Assembly (NCBI GenBank): GCA_003640385.1 | Contig: RCAB01000033.1 | Location: 212,706 to 276,705 of the forward strand | Source of the DNA: Setaria digitata | Taxonomy: Eukaryota; Nematoda; Chromadorea; Rhabditida; Setariidae | Direction of reading: 5' to 3' | DNA length: 64,000 bases | Shown: positions 11,800-23,105 of the stretch, piece after piece | How positions within the stretch are numbered: position 1 is the stretch's first letter | How the letters are laid out: the number at the start of each line of letters is the position of its first letter | Position numbers and translations under genes: made by a program | Notes under the pieces: model-generated | What the model was told of the DNA's origin: nothing | Database searches by the model: none | What the model saw: the letters and a program-made list of their open reading frames with translations, nothing else

Positions 11800-14700
11800 C
11801 TATCTAACCTCATTGTTTGAAATGTCTAAAACCAGCGGTACCTGAAATGCTGCAAAAGATAAACCAACTGCGACAAATATGATCGTCTGAATGGTTAGCC
11901 AGTTCAATAGCTTTTCATGACAACCCTAAAAATCACAAAAATTACAAAAAAGAAAAAAAAAAACATCAACAACGGCGAGCTAATCTAAGCTTTAAAAAAA
12001 CAAAAAAAAAAAAAAAAATTTCTGTTTCTGTATTTTCGGATGATTTTGGAGATCGAAAGCCTATGTTTTAATTTGAAATGAGATTACAATGGAAAAATAA
12101 ATTACTTCTTTTTCGAGATCCTTTTAGCAACTTAACATTTAAAATCGCTTTTTATCTTGATTCAATTTTCTCAAACTGTTGAATTTTAATATATATATAT
12201 ATATTAAGATTCAACAGTTTATATATATAAGGTCATCTTTTACCAAGACATCCGTTGCTTTCAAAAATCCTTTCTCGCACACCTATTAATGTATTTTGTG
12301 ATATGGGAAAAAGGAAGTTTAATAAGTAAATAGGTGAAGATAACGTGATTTCCTTAAGGAATCAGTAAAACCCAGAAAAACAAATAACAAAATTACTCGC
12401 AAATTTACACTGACTAAAGGTTAGAAAAACGTGGCAAGCAAAAATTGGATAAATGACCCCCATGCAGTATGAATCCCTACTACCCGCAGGGAGTCTTGGG
12501 CAAACACAAGACTCAGTGGAGGAGGGACAAACAGTAGGACAAAAAAAAAAGAGACAAAAATTATTACTATTCATGCAAATGCAGCACGAAACTGATAAAT
12601 GTTAACGACTATTTTAACACTAATAATGGCCTATCAGTAACTCATTTGAAATGTAGTTTTATTGAATCAGAACCTTTTCTGTATTTCTTCCCGTTTTTTA
12701 CTTTTCAATACATTAACTTAAAGAGTTACTTTTCGAACTGACTTCAGAAGACTTTAGATTTTATTTACGAATGTTGTTATCTTTTAATCTTCTAATCTTC
12801 AAAAACATCGTATAACATGTTCAAGCAATAATCACTTATCTATAATCTCCATTCTGTCTAGTTCATTTTTACTGATTAGAAATAATGGAAGCCTGCTTTT
12901 TTCACCATTCATTAAGCAAATTTTGAATTTTATGCGCTTTATCCATTCTATATAGCAGTTCTTGTAATTCTAGTTCTGCATTCTACAGTTACTTTTTAGA
13001 ATTCAACAACTTAAAAATGTTCGACTTCACACGGATTTCACACAGTCCTAGAAACGTACTTCTTGACTCTATCTGAAATAAAAACGCAGGTTTCTTCTTA
13101 CATATTACATTACCAGTATGTTTACATGGATCTAATCCAGGCGCTTAAGCTGTGGTTAATGTTTTGCCACTCTAATTATTACTTACTTCAGCTCAGAGAA
13201 TTATGAAACTCGCGCATAATATAATCACTAAGCATGTTTAAAAGCGAAATCAGTCCATTTCCATTCAATTCATTTATGTAAGTTCTGAGAAAAATTTCTG
13301 TAGAATTGATTACCGTTATGTATCTTCATTTTGCTGCTAATAAGAATTGAAATTGTTATCCGCTACTGCTATATAACATCAACTTCTTTTTCTTTGTTAA
13401 AAAAGACGCAAGCATCATACCTGGACATTGACAGAACTATTGAAAGCAGAAGTATAGTAGTTATAGGTGGTGCACATAGGATCAATCGGTTTTATAAACC
13501 AAGCTCGTGCTTCTTGAAGTTGTTTGCAGCACGATTGTGGTACAAATGATATGGTACCGCGCTGCGTATTAGTTTTGTACCAAAACGAATCATAATAATC
13601 ATAAGGACCAGTGGCACCACAACACTGTTGCTGGAAGAATATGGTACTCATGAACACATCGACAAATATATGTCTGGTTAATCATGCTTAAAACTGAAGT
13701 TAATTAATTTGCACTGAACTCATTCACGCAACTTTTTAGAACTAACCGTTGCTCCAGAAATTCCTCACTAATACTTCACCTTCGAGCACACTTACCGGTA
13801 GGAACAAATTACGACAAGCATCTAATTTGCAATAGATTTGACTAAATAAGATGGTAGCTATGAATAAAAATCAAGAACAATTGTGCGAACATAACAGTTG
13901 CTTAGTAATATCTACAATAAAGACAAAAGGTAAGAAACTTGCAAAGACAAATATCTACAATAAAGACAAAAGGTAAGAAACTTGCAAAGACAATCAGTTA
14001 AGGAACGAAAACAAGGAAACACTCAGATAACAGAAAATATGTTACATGCAAAAAATAATTATAAGGATAAAAAAAAAGCAAATGGTAGTACATAGAAATA
14101 CACATGAGTAGTTAATTGTGGCTACTATTACTTTTCACAATTACCGTAAGCATTATACAAATGATTTATTTTATTCGTAAAATAATTCAGTAACACAAAT
14201 ACCAACAGAGCTAGACATCAAGCGACAGCTTTCTAATATACAACTTTTGTTCCGTGCCTGAATAAAAAGTGGCCTTGCAACTTTCGACCTTCAACATGGA
14301 AAGAGAAATCCGATGAAGATATGCAAGCATAAATTCCATTTAGGAAGGAAAAGAATAGGCGCTGCCCAACATTTAAGCCATAGGTGATGTGATTCGCAAA
14401 TTTTGAAGTTTTATGCATTAGATTTCGATGGTTTGCGTAACCAGTAAAATTTAGTTAGTATGGCAGTAACAAAAAAAAGAAAAAGCAGTTAACCCCTCGG
14501 TCAATGTGAACAGCTTATACTGCTAATAAAAATCTTGAATTCTAGGATGTTCATACCTACGATAAGGGCATTCTAATTCAAAATTTCAATATAGATTAGC
14601 CAAAAATTTATTTAAGTTAGAATGTTAAAAATTTATTTAAGCTTTCTTGATATTCCCGATAAAACATTAAAAAGCTCACTCACGGTACTTTGTTACCACT

Positions 14701-17092
14701 ATTAGAATACCGTTTGATGCCTCCAAAATTTATTAGCTTGAGACTGCTGACAACGAGCTAAACTTCTTGCAACTGGATTCATTGGTGTAGCGCCATTTAA
14801 TTGTACACAACAAGTAATTGGTAGAGCATCAAAACCAGACTGTGGTTGTTGTAGAAACAAGTCTGCATCTGTCCGAGAAGATGTACGCCAGCGACTGGCG
14901 TTCCATTCCTTGTAATTCACTGAACCGCAGCACTGTTCCTAGATACTACTATAAATTAAGGATTCTGAGGTACTACTATTCATTGATCTTGGAATTTCTG
15001 CAAAAATATAACTCACATTGAACTGTAGCCTATCAACAAGCACTGTTACTTTGGCACTGTGGTCGACACCTGTACCGACACCATAATTTTCTCGTATTAG
15101 CCATTTCAATTTCTGGTCAAAATCAGTTGTCAAGAACTAAAATTTTCCATAAAGGCACTTCGTGAAAATTCAATTGTTGGGTATTTTCAATCACGAAAAT
15201 GGAAGCAAAGACCAGCTCATTGAAAAGAACTTTTGGTTGGGAGAATTGATGGGATATATTGAAAAGGCAAATAATTCGCAACAAAGGGTATCAGGAATCC
15301 CTTCGGCTAAATTACCCGTAACTTTTTTTTACAAAGTACTTTGATTCAGCCTATATACTACAAGGTGAAATAATAAGTCTACAGCAATTGTGAAGAAGAG
15401 TTTTCTGAGCAGTAAAACAGTAAGTGGCAAAAGACAAGAAGGGAATTTGAATTTTTTCACTGCGATGATATGTAGCGTCAAATAATCTATAGACAGTAGT
15501 GAAACATACAACATGAAATGCAAAATTTTTTCTCCAACCATCAACAAAGCTTAATAAATTCCTATATTTGAATAACAGAAATTAAAGAGCAACATGGAAG
15601 TAAATATGAAATAAAAATATGGGAACATCTAGATTAAACCTAGTGACGTATGAGAAAGTGCTCAATGACGCAGATTTCTTAGCACTCTCTATGAACATCA
15701 CAGTGGACTGACATAGCTTTAGAACATGTATTGCTCTTGATTAGTATTCCATCTTTAATAAATAAGATTGTATATTTATTTTATAGTCTACAAGATTCAT
15801 ATTTCAAGCGTTTTTCCAGAAGTTCCACATTTCTTTCAGTGTTTACAGCAAAAGGTAAAAGAAGAAAACAAAAATCTCGGCTGTTTTTCACAAAGTTCAA
15901 CTAGTTAAGTAATTTGAATCTAACGGTAGTGCTACTTTGAATTAGAAATTACCACTAATGTTGCATTAATAGAAGCTAAATTTAAGAAAAGTTACGTAAT
16001 ACTGGATGATGTCGATGAGTGGCGTAACCCAGTAAAGGCGATAATACCGATCATACGTTAACTTTGTTAGGTACACACTAAGTTTATCGCCAACAAACTG
16101 CAATGTAATCCACATTACATATCATTTGAATGTTAGAGAATAACACTGAAAGGGTGCTAACCTTATTGCGGTAGAACAGAGCCAGACAAGCGATTGATAT
16201 ATCAGCAAAAAATAGTATAAGTAAACAGATCACGAACTGAAAAAGTGGTATTTTATAGCAGTTAAATATACTGTAAAATCAGCGTTTTTTTTTTTTGCAG
16301 AAATACACTTGTTGTGACAAAATTGCCACATGCTTTATACTTTTTAAATCAAGTAAGGCACAAACGTATCTACTGTACAAAAAAAGAAACTGGTGCAATT
16401 ATTTCCAACACAATTTTCAATTATTAGAAGGAAAACGAACGCTGATGAGCAAATACAAAGATTTTTTGATCGTACCGCAGCAACCAATAAAACCAACTAT
16501 TAATGTGACAGAGCCAGTAAAAAGTGCTAGATAAATAGCCTGACGAAGTAAAGGATCATCTTCTGAGAAGTCAACCAAGTCAAGGAGATAATTACGACGT
16601 GGATCCAGCAATGCCCACAGTGACAAGAATATTAATGCCAATCCCGTAAGCTGCAATTCTGGTACACATAAATTTAGAACAAGGCTAAAACAAACCAGTA
16701 TCTGGTCGAAAAACTTTGGAAATATAAAAAGAAACCCACCGTGAACAATTGAGAAGTTGAATAACACTACAACACAATATGGTAGTTATAATTTGCAAAA
16801 TGCTAAATAATAATTCAAAGATAAGTTCCAGTTAGACTGCTGACTATACAAAAATGATTAATTAATCATAATCAAAAAGTTATCAAGTGTTTAATAAATA
16901 ATGCGTAAGAGTAATATTAATGAATGAAGTAAACAACAGTTAATTCTTTATTCCTCTTGCAATAATATAGCAACTACACACAGCTACTTCCATTGAAGCC
17001 AATAATTAATCATGTAGACAATTTACCCAGAATAAGATGGTGTAGAGAAGGAGACATATCTGTGCATACTTGTCATTAGAGCTCCCATTCAT
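11800..17092 (-). CDS. Tetraspanin with alternative EC2 (large extracellular loop) exon sets
   Basis: Common exons are 17027-17092 (MNGSSNDKYAQICLLLYTIL, start of TM1), 16441-16650 (TM1-TM2 with GCCGTIKK), 16162-16236 (TM3) and 11800-11925 (GC, TM4, short tail ending NNEVR). Between TM3 and TM4 lie four exons, all phase 0 at both ends: 1a 15996-16097 (34 codons), 2a 15017-15136 (40), 2b 14711-14938 (76, EQCCGS, TCC, RC) and 1b 13421-13630 (70, QQCCGA, SCC, MC). Either 1a+1b or 2a+2b, plus the GC of the last exon, gives a complete six-cysteine EC2. The predicted proteins are 262 and 274 residues, normal for the family. Tetraspanins organise membrane microdomains through EC2-driven contacts. 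Using all four exons together would make a double EC2 unknown in the family, so mutually exclusive splicing is inferred. The family call is certain; the splicing is not yet shown. Confidence 0.9.
12173..12220. repeat. Near-perfect inverted repeat with (AT)n centre
   Basis: Arms beginning AAACTGTTGAAT and ending ATTCAACAGTTT pair over about 24 bases with one mismatch, and alternating AT forms the middle. It lies in the last intron of the tetraspanin gene and could form a hairpin or be a tiny foldback element. Confidence 0.75.
13907..13992. repeat. Perfect 43-bp tandem duplication, two copies
   Basis: Copy 1 is 13907-13949 and copy 2 is 13950-13992, identical base for base (starting AATATCTACAATAAAGAC). 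It lies in the tetraspanin intron between exons 2b and 1b. Identity implies a recent duplication or an assembly artefact. Confidence 0.9.
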
Positions 17093-17114
17093 TGTGTAAA
17101 TAGTTGTTATTCGT

Positions 17115-17912
17115 TCACTTCAATCTTCAAACTTCAATAAAATGATGCTGCACGAAATGACACAGAACGCTGCCCCCTCACGCATACAGCCAAGATAACC
17201 TGGAAAAACTTCATCTACTATCGATTACGGTCGATGTTACGCAGTTATCCTGGAAAGATCGTTTGTTTGGATTGGACTAGCGTTAGTTCTTATTTGTGAA
17301 CAACGTTCTCAAACAACTGGATAGATTCTTTTTGAGAAATTATGTTGTTGTAATAAGAACGCTTTTACGACCGCTTACAAATGAGTTCTTTTGGTGGATG
17401 GATACTGTCTGACAGTTAGCAAAAAACATGCTTCATTAACTACGAGAAAAGTGTTGTACGTATTGGGAATTAACAGAAGTGTTGCAACATTAGGAGAAAT
17501 AGAAGCTTAATTTAAGGTCATAAAAATTGAAAGTTTTGATTGTCATTAGTAGACATAATCTTAAATGAAACACTGAACAGCGAAGACTGTTAAACTGGTT
17601 GTTGCGCCAGACAGATATGCTAAAAAAATCGCTTTTTTACGCATCATAAAACATAGTCGGCTCCGACATAGACAAAGGACTCAAAGATAATGATATTCAA
17701 AAAATATCAAAAAATATAAACCTATAGATAAGTGACAACTTTTATATTACCTGCTGAGTAAATGATGGTTCGTTTGGAGGAAAGTTTCCAATGTTTTTTT
17801 TAGAAAAATAATAAAGCACAAAAAATGCCGAAACATTGAGAAGCGTAACAAAACAAAATCCAGCCAGTGAAAATGGAGTAATACATATGAAGCGACCAGT
17901 TAAATTCTGGAA
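17115..17912 (-). CDS. Unassigned membrane-protein exons upstream of the tetraspanin
   Basis: An exon at 17753-17912 has a good acceptor and a GTAATA donor. It reads NLTGRFICITPFSLAGF, then a hydrophobic stretch (FVTLLNVSAFFVLYYF) and NFPPNEPSFTQQ. A second coding-looking piece near 17115-17190 reads GYLGCMREGAAFCVISCSII and ends LLKFED-stop. It follows a TTTTTCCAG acceptor. The phases of the two do not match directly (0 against 1), so a connecting exon is missing, or they belong to different transcripts. Neither joins in frame to the tetraspanin start at 17092. I do not recognise the family; a small protein with one or two membrane spans is the safest description. Confidence 0.3.
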
Positions 17913-18823
17913 TCCATTTAAAATCAGAACGGAATAATTAGCTACTTGTTTTCAGTTCAAGTACTTAGCAAGTTACCAACCAAGTTGAGCTTCACCTAGA
18001 CAGTTGTTAGTCATATTTACGCTAATTTAGAGATTTGTTATTAAGCAAAGACAGAAAAACAACGAAACGGTCGTGTACACTTAATTTGGAGTTGTTTTGG
18101 ATATGCTGATTCCCTGGGAATCAGCTCAGCATCACTCATCTCTCATTGAGCACAGCTAGTCATCAACATATATTCGCGGTAATTGAGATGGATTCAAGAA
18201 GTTTAATCATTCGGAGAAAAGCGAAGACAAGCAGAAGTGTAACAAGCAGTGAGATTTATGGAATGTTTGATGTTTGGAAATGACATCCATCGATTGGTTT
18301 GGATGGTTGCCCACAGCTGTAGTGTGTGCAGGTGGATCTTCCGCAGCAAACGGTTGCTTTGCTTTTAAATAAACATGTGAGGTAAGTGAACCCGAGATAT
18401 TCTTAATTGCGCACTGTTTACATACAACTTAGTCTTTACAATGAACCCCCTTCCTAATGCACTAGGGAGTTAAATCTGCTAGAAGTAGGACTTTCATGCG
18501 GAGTAAAAATAATCTCTGGGTTAGAAGTTTATGTAACTTTGAGGGGGGAAGGAATGATCTAATCGGAACTGAGTTTTTAGCTTGAAGCAGTTCAAAAATT
18601 CCGACTAGATTCATTTACAGCAGAAAAATTGCCAATCGTCGGCGATAAATGATTCCCCTCACTCAGTAAGTACCTCCCAAACGCCCTCTTTTGCTTGCTA
18701 GTAGCATATTTGTTAGAGCAGCAGCAGTTCAGCGCCTAGAAAACTAATAAATTAAAAAAATGCAAATAACTTTTCTAAGAAATTGCCAAACACTATTATC
18801 CCAAGTGTCTCCAAAATTGCCCA

Positions 18824-18958
18824 TCACTTGAAATTAATCTTCCGAGTTTCCCCACATAATATAATGTACTGGTCAGCTGCCTCGCACTTGTTAATTTCAA
18901 TTGCAGTGGAAAGATCGTTGCCTGCAAGACTGTATTTATGTCCTTCAACTGTCGCCAT
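18824..18958 (-). CDS. Possible small ORF or first exon (44 codons)
   Basis: An ATG at 18958 opens MATVEGHKYSLAGND and runs 44 codons to a TGA, with balanced, non-repetitive residues (ADQYIILCGETRK). A GTGATG donor could splice out just before the stop. No continuation was established and no family was recognised. A longer open frame of 193 codons overlaps in another frame and looks compositionally poor. Confidence 0.25.
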   Translation of the reverse strand: MATVEGHKYSLAGNDLSTAIEINKCEAADQYIILCGETRKINFK

Positions 18959-20164
18959 TGTATCATATTAATTAATAAACCCCAACAACCATTCCTTGCA
19001 TAATAAGTTAGGTTTATAAGACAAATAAAATAATACTGAAAGGTTATATTTATGAAAATAAACATAAATTTTCTTTCTTCAGACAATAAACAAAATTTCA
19101 TAAATTTAGTCCTTTTGAAGCGCAAAATCAAACAGCCATGCAGATTTTGCATTTTTTCGAGTGTGTGAAAGATGCCAAATGGAATATTCCAAAATAAATC
19201 ATTTATACCGTTAGTGAATTCCTTATAAACATGATTTAATCTGGAGCTCTTCCTGGATTTGCATAAATAAACCGAAAATATACTGCCTGGTACCAACAAA
19301 CGACTTCTCTCAACTTTTTGCGTAGGAAACTCGACTTCAATAATTTTGATTTGCAAGTATTCCAAATTCGCGATCAAGAACTAATGTTTTTAACAACCAA
19401 CAATTTATGAACCTCTGAAAAGATTTTATCGTTTTGTCGCTCTTAATATTTGAATGAGGAATAGCAAAATAATTAGGCACGAAGCGCTTCGTGACAGACA
19501 CATCTGATTCTTCGCAAAAATTTAATTGTTTAAAAAGTCAAAATAAACATGACGAGTTGGTTACATAACACCCATTCATAGCACACTATTGACACCTTGT
19601 TTGACAAGAAAGAGCATATCTACATGCAACTGAGAAGCCATACTCCTTCAACTTTAAAAAAAACATATCTAAGCCACTGCAGAACTATTTTTTTCAGTTT
19701 CTATGGTCTCGATAAAAACTTGGTCGTCTCATTTTTATTGAAACATTGTGTTTTTTGAAGCAGTTAAAAGTGCGGAGACCATAACTACATTTAGACGAGA
19801 AAAATATAAATAATTTTAGTCACTATAAATTCATAATTTCATTAAAACTATATTTAGTGAAATCCTATGAGAAATTTTTTACAAAATTTCGTACTCATCC
19901 TTCAGCTTAATATCGATAAGAATGTAAATAAGTAAAAACAAGAGTGAATTAAATTTTCCACAAAAATATAACATAAATATGCACTAAAAAAAAACCCCAT
20001 TCCACTTTCTAAATTATTTAGTAACTGAGATGACCTAGTGAAATCAAGTTAATAATAGCTTACACGAAGTAATAACAACATATTCATGACAAGAAATCAC
20101 ATTTTATTATAATATTTAAATACCATATTGTTCAGAAATACCTAAGAATAAAAGAATAAATTGT

Positions 20165-23105
20165 TTATGAGATTACACATTGTCTGTTAACAGTGATTTC
20201 GTGGAACTGGAACTGTTTCGCAGTTTCATCATCACTTTTCTTTGCTATTTCATAATCGTCATCCATAACTTGTACATATTTCTAAAAAAAAAAAAAAAAA
20301 AAATGAAAAATTTCAGATGATAACATTTTATTAAACCTTTCATCCCATTCCTTACAGCAATTTTAACCATGAAATCATTGCGGATAACGGTATTACCATT
20401 TACATAAACTATAATTTTTAGTGATAACACTCTCTAACCTAATCGCGGCAACATTTAGAACATCCTAGGTGCTCCGACCATATAACAGAATGCAATAATG
20501 TGACGTGACTTATTCATCCAACCAAAAACCAGTCTGCAGACTGAAAAAACTGTATGCATAAATTAAACAATCAAACCCACTTTTATTCGTTCTGCTGCAG
20601 ACAGCCAATTAGAAACTTCACGCTGCAGTTTGATGGCACGTTCTGTGTTACGACTTTCATTGCTTAGAACATGCATGGCTCCTTCAATGGCTAATATATA
20701 CTTTGCCAATGCCTCATCCCAGCGTTCTTGACACTCCAAATCATGCGCCGTATGTGCTATTAATTCTGCGGCATGGACCCGAAAACAAGCATAAATTTCG
20801 AAAGAACTCTTAAAAATCGGAGAGAAATGCCGAATGAATTTTTAATTTTTGAAGTTAATTGAAGAGAGTTAAAATAAAAGATGACAGCACTTGAAAAGCA
20901 GCTTAAAAAATCGAGATAAACAGAGATCAATTTAATCCAGTTTCGAGCAAAAATAAACCTGAGGCCAATCACTCCATTCTATTTGATTAAGTGATTGTAG
21001 TGGGGGAAACTCCTTAACAACAGGTCGCAGAAGTTCTTTCATATTTTCAGCATATTCTAGATAACCTTTAATTTTTTCGCGAAATTTCACTTTCATTTCA
21101 CCCTCATCAAACAATTCCAAACAGCTCATGTAGATTTGTACGGCATTTGATAACAGCTTTGTTGCTTCAACTAGATCCTGTGAAGAAATGAATCGCAATA
21201 AAATGTGAATATTTTTTCATTATAAGTATCGAAAGGAATTTTCCTCTGCTCTACAGTACACATAACAACCGAATGGAATTAAATCTCTCCTTACAAGATA
21301 CTCGACTTTTATATATTGACGACGTTGATGTCTCTTCCTTGGGAAGAATGAAGCAATTACATAAATATATAAGCTATAAAGGTATATATACCTAATGAAT
21401 AAATTTGTTGAAATCAGAAAAAAAAAAAAACATACACCTTCAGATTCAGCTTTCTGTGACTTTTTAACGTAATTATCTGCTTTATCCAGTTCAACAGATG
21501 ACGGCAGTTTTGCAATATCTACAAATGGATGCATAAAAAACCGTTCGAATGTAACGCGTTGATCAGGATTACGAACAAGCAGCACTGCAAGTTAAACGTT
21601 TAGGTTTTTTTTTTTTTTTTGGATATGGAATATTCTAATTCTACGGAATACCTGAAAACAGTGAGTTTGAATATATTTTACACAAAAACAAACTTTGTAA
21701 AAGATCAAGGCAATCATACGAAAGATGCACATTCATTGGGAAATTTATAGATTCGTTTGATAAAATTTGTTCCACAAGTCCGTCATATGTGCTGGAAATA
21801 AATGGTGGCACACCATATAAACATTCATAAAGAATAATACCGCAAGACCTGCAAAGGCGTTAATTTGGAAAACCTTTCTCTCAACTTGAAAAATCTTCCT
21901 TCTCTTTTTTTAACTCAGCATTTCGAAGTCTTTGAAATCTAACAAATTACTTGAAGAAGAGTTATGTTTTCGAAAAAAAAGAACTTAACCATAAGTCGAC
22001 ACGACTGTCATATAGTTCTCGGCAAAAAATTTCTGGTGCCATGTAAAGAGGAGAACCTCTAAATGATGATGCCTGTTCACCCTTCTTCAAGTACTGCGAA
22101 AGACCGAAGTCCGAGATCTGTAACGCTTACCTATTTCAGCAAATATGTCCAAGTGAGATTCCTGAAGGAAGCTACGATAATGAACCTTTGTTTAATCACC
22201 TAACATACAAATTAACTTTAACAAAGTCTTCGACTGGCAAAACCTTAATAGAAGGTCTGTGTCGGTTAGTAAGCAAAATATTTTGTGGTTTTAAATCCAT
22301 ATGCGCCACATTCATTGCCCGCATGTACTGGATTGCCGAAGCTAACTGACGAAAAAAACGACGTGTAACAGCTTCAGGCAGTGAACCGTAATGTTTGATG
22401 AATGAGGCCAAATCGCCACCTCCACAAAACTCCATAATAAGATAGATGTTGTTCCGATCCCATTGAAAATCGTACAAATGAACTATGTTTCTAAAAAAAA
22501 AAAAAAAAAAAAAAAACATATATCTGGAAATCAGCGCAAACTGTTCTGTATATTTCACAATTACATAAGCTTCATATTATTTATGTGTCCGGTGAAATAA
22601 CTAAGGTAATAAAGTGTGCAATCCACAGTTTCAGTTATTTCCAACAGGAGTAGGATATCACCTATTTGAAACTGTTTTTTTAGAAGCAATAATAGCTGAT
22701 ATTTCTTTGGAGCGATTTATTTTTAATCTGATATAAAACGTAAAGTATTGCCTGTGTTTTAAATTTTTCAAAATCCTTATTTCCGAAACAACACATTCAG
22801 AGCTTTGTTTCGAAGCATTTGAAGCTTGCATGTTCATGACTTTAACAGCTACAGTGGTACGAACACCACTGACGTCTGCAGATGTTGATATCGCTTTGAA
22901 AACACAAGAAAATGTTCCGCTTCCGATTCTGAAATGAACACTGCATGAAACAGACTACATCTACAAGAGCTAATAAACACATGACTTCTAGGCAAAAATG
23001 CAAAGATCTGTAATGAGGGCAATAAAAAGTTCATTACCTCTCACAAATAGTGCATCCAGCAATTGTACTAGGAACGTTGCACAGCTGAATGGTACCACTT
23101 GGCAT
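20165..23105 (-). CDS. ULK3: ULK3-like serine/threonine kinase with MIT domains
   Basis: Ten exons: 23038-23105, 22752-22928, 22244-22490, 21990-22117, 21694-21848, 21438-21584, 21302-21333, 20959-21177, 20581-20765, 20165-20281; about 490 residues (human ULK3 472). The kinase domain shows IGSGTF glycine loop, VAVKVM lysine, HMDLKPQN catalytic loop (HLD-type is usual in ULK3, so the missing HRD arginine is not a loss), DFG, and APE in the sequence YMAPE. Two C-terminal helical segments, KADNYVKK to LEYAENMKELL and HDLECQERWDEALAKY to LSAAERI, fit MIT domains, which bind ESCRT-III subunits. ULK3 acts in the abscission checkpoint and Hedgehog signalling in mammals; the worm role is inferred. 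The intron after exon 2 appears to use a GC donor. The exon 8 to 9 junction is out by one base as drawn, so one boundary there is wrong. Confidence 0.85.

Noticed and set aside
18796..19377. 193-codon minus ORF, one of the longest in the window
   Set aside because: Composition is typical of AT-rich chance reading, with no motif, no splice support and overlap with a better-looking small frame.
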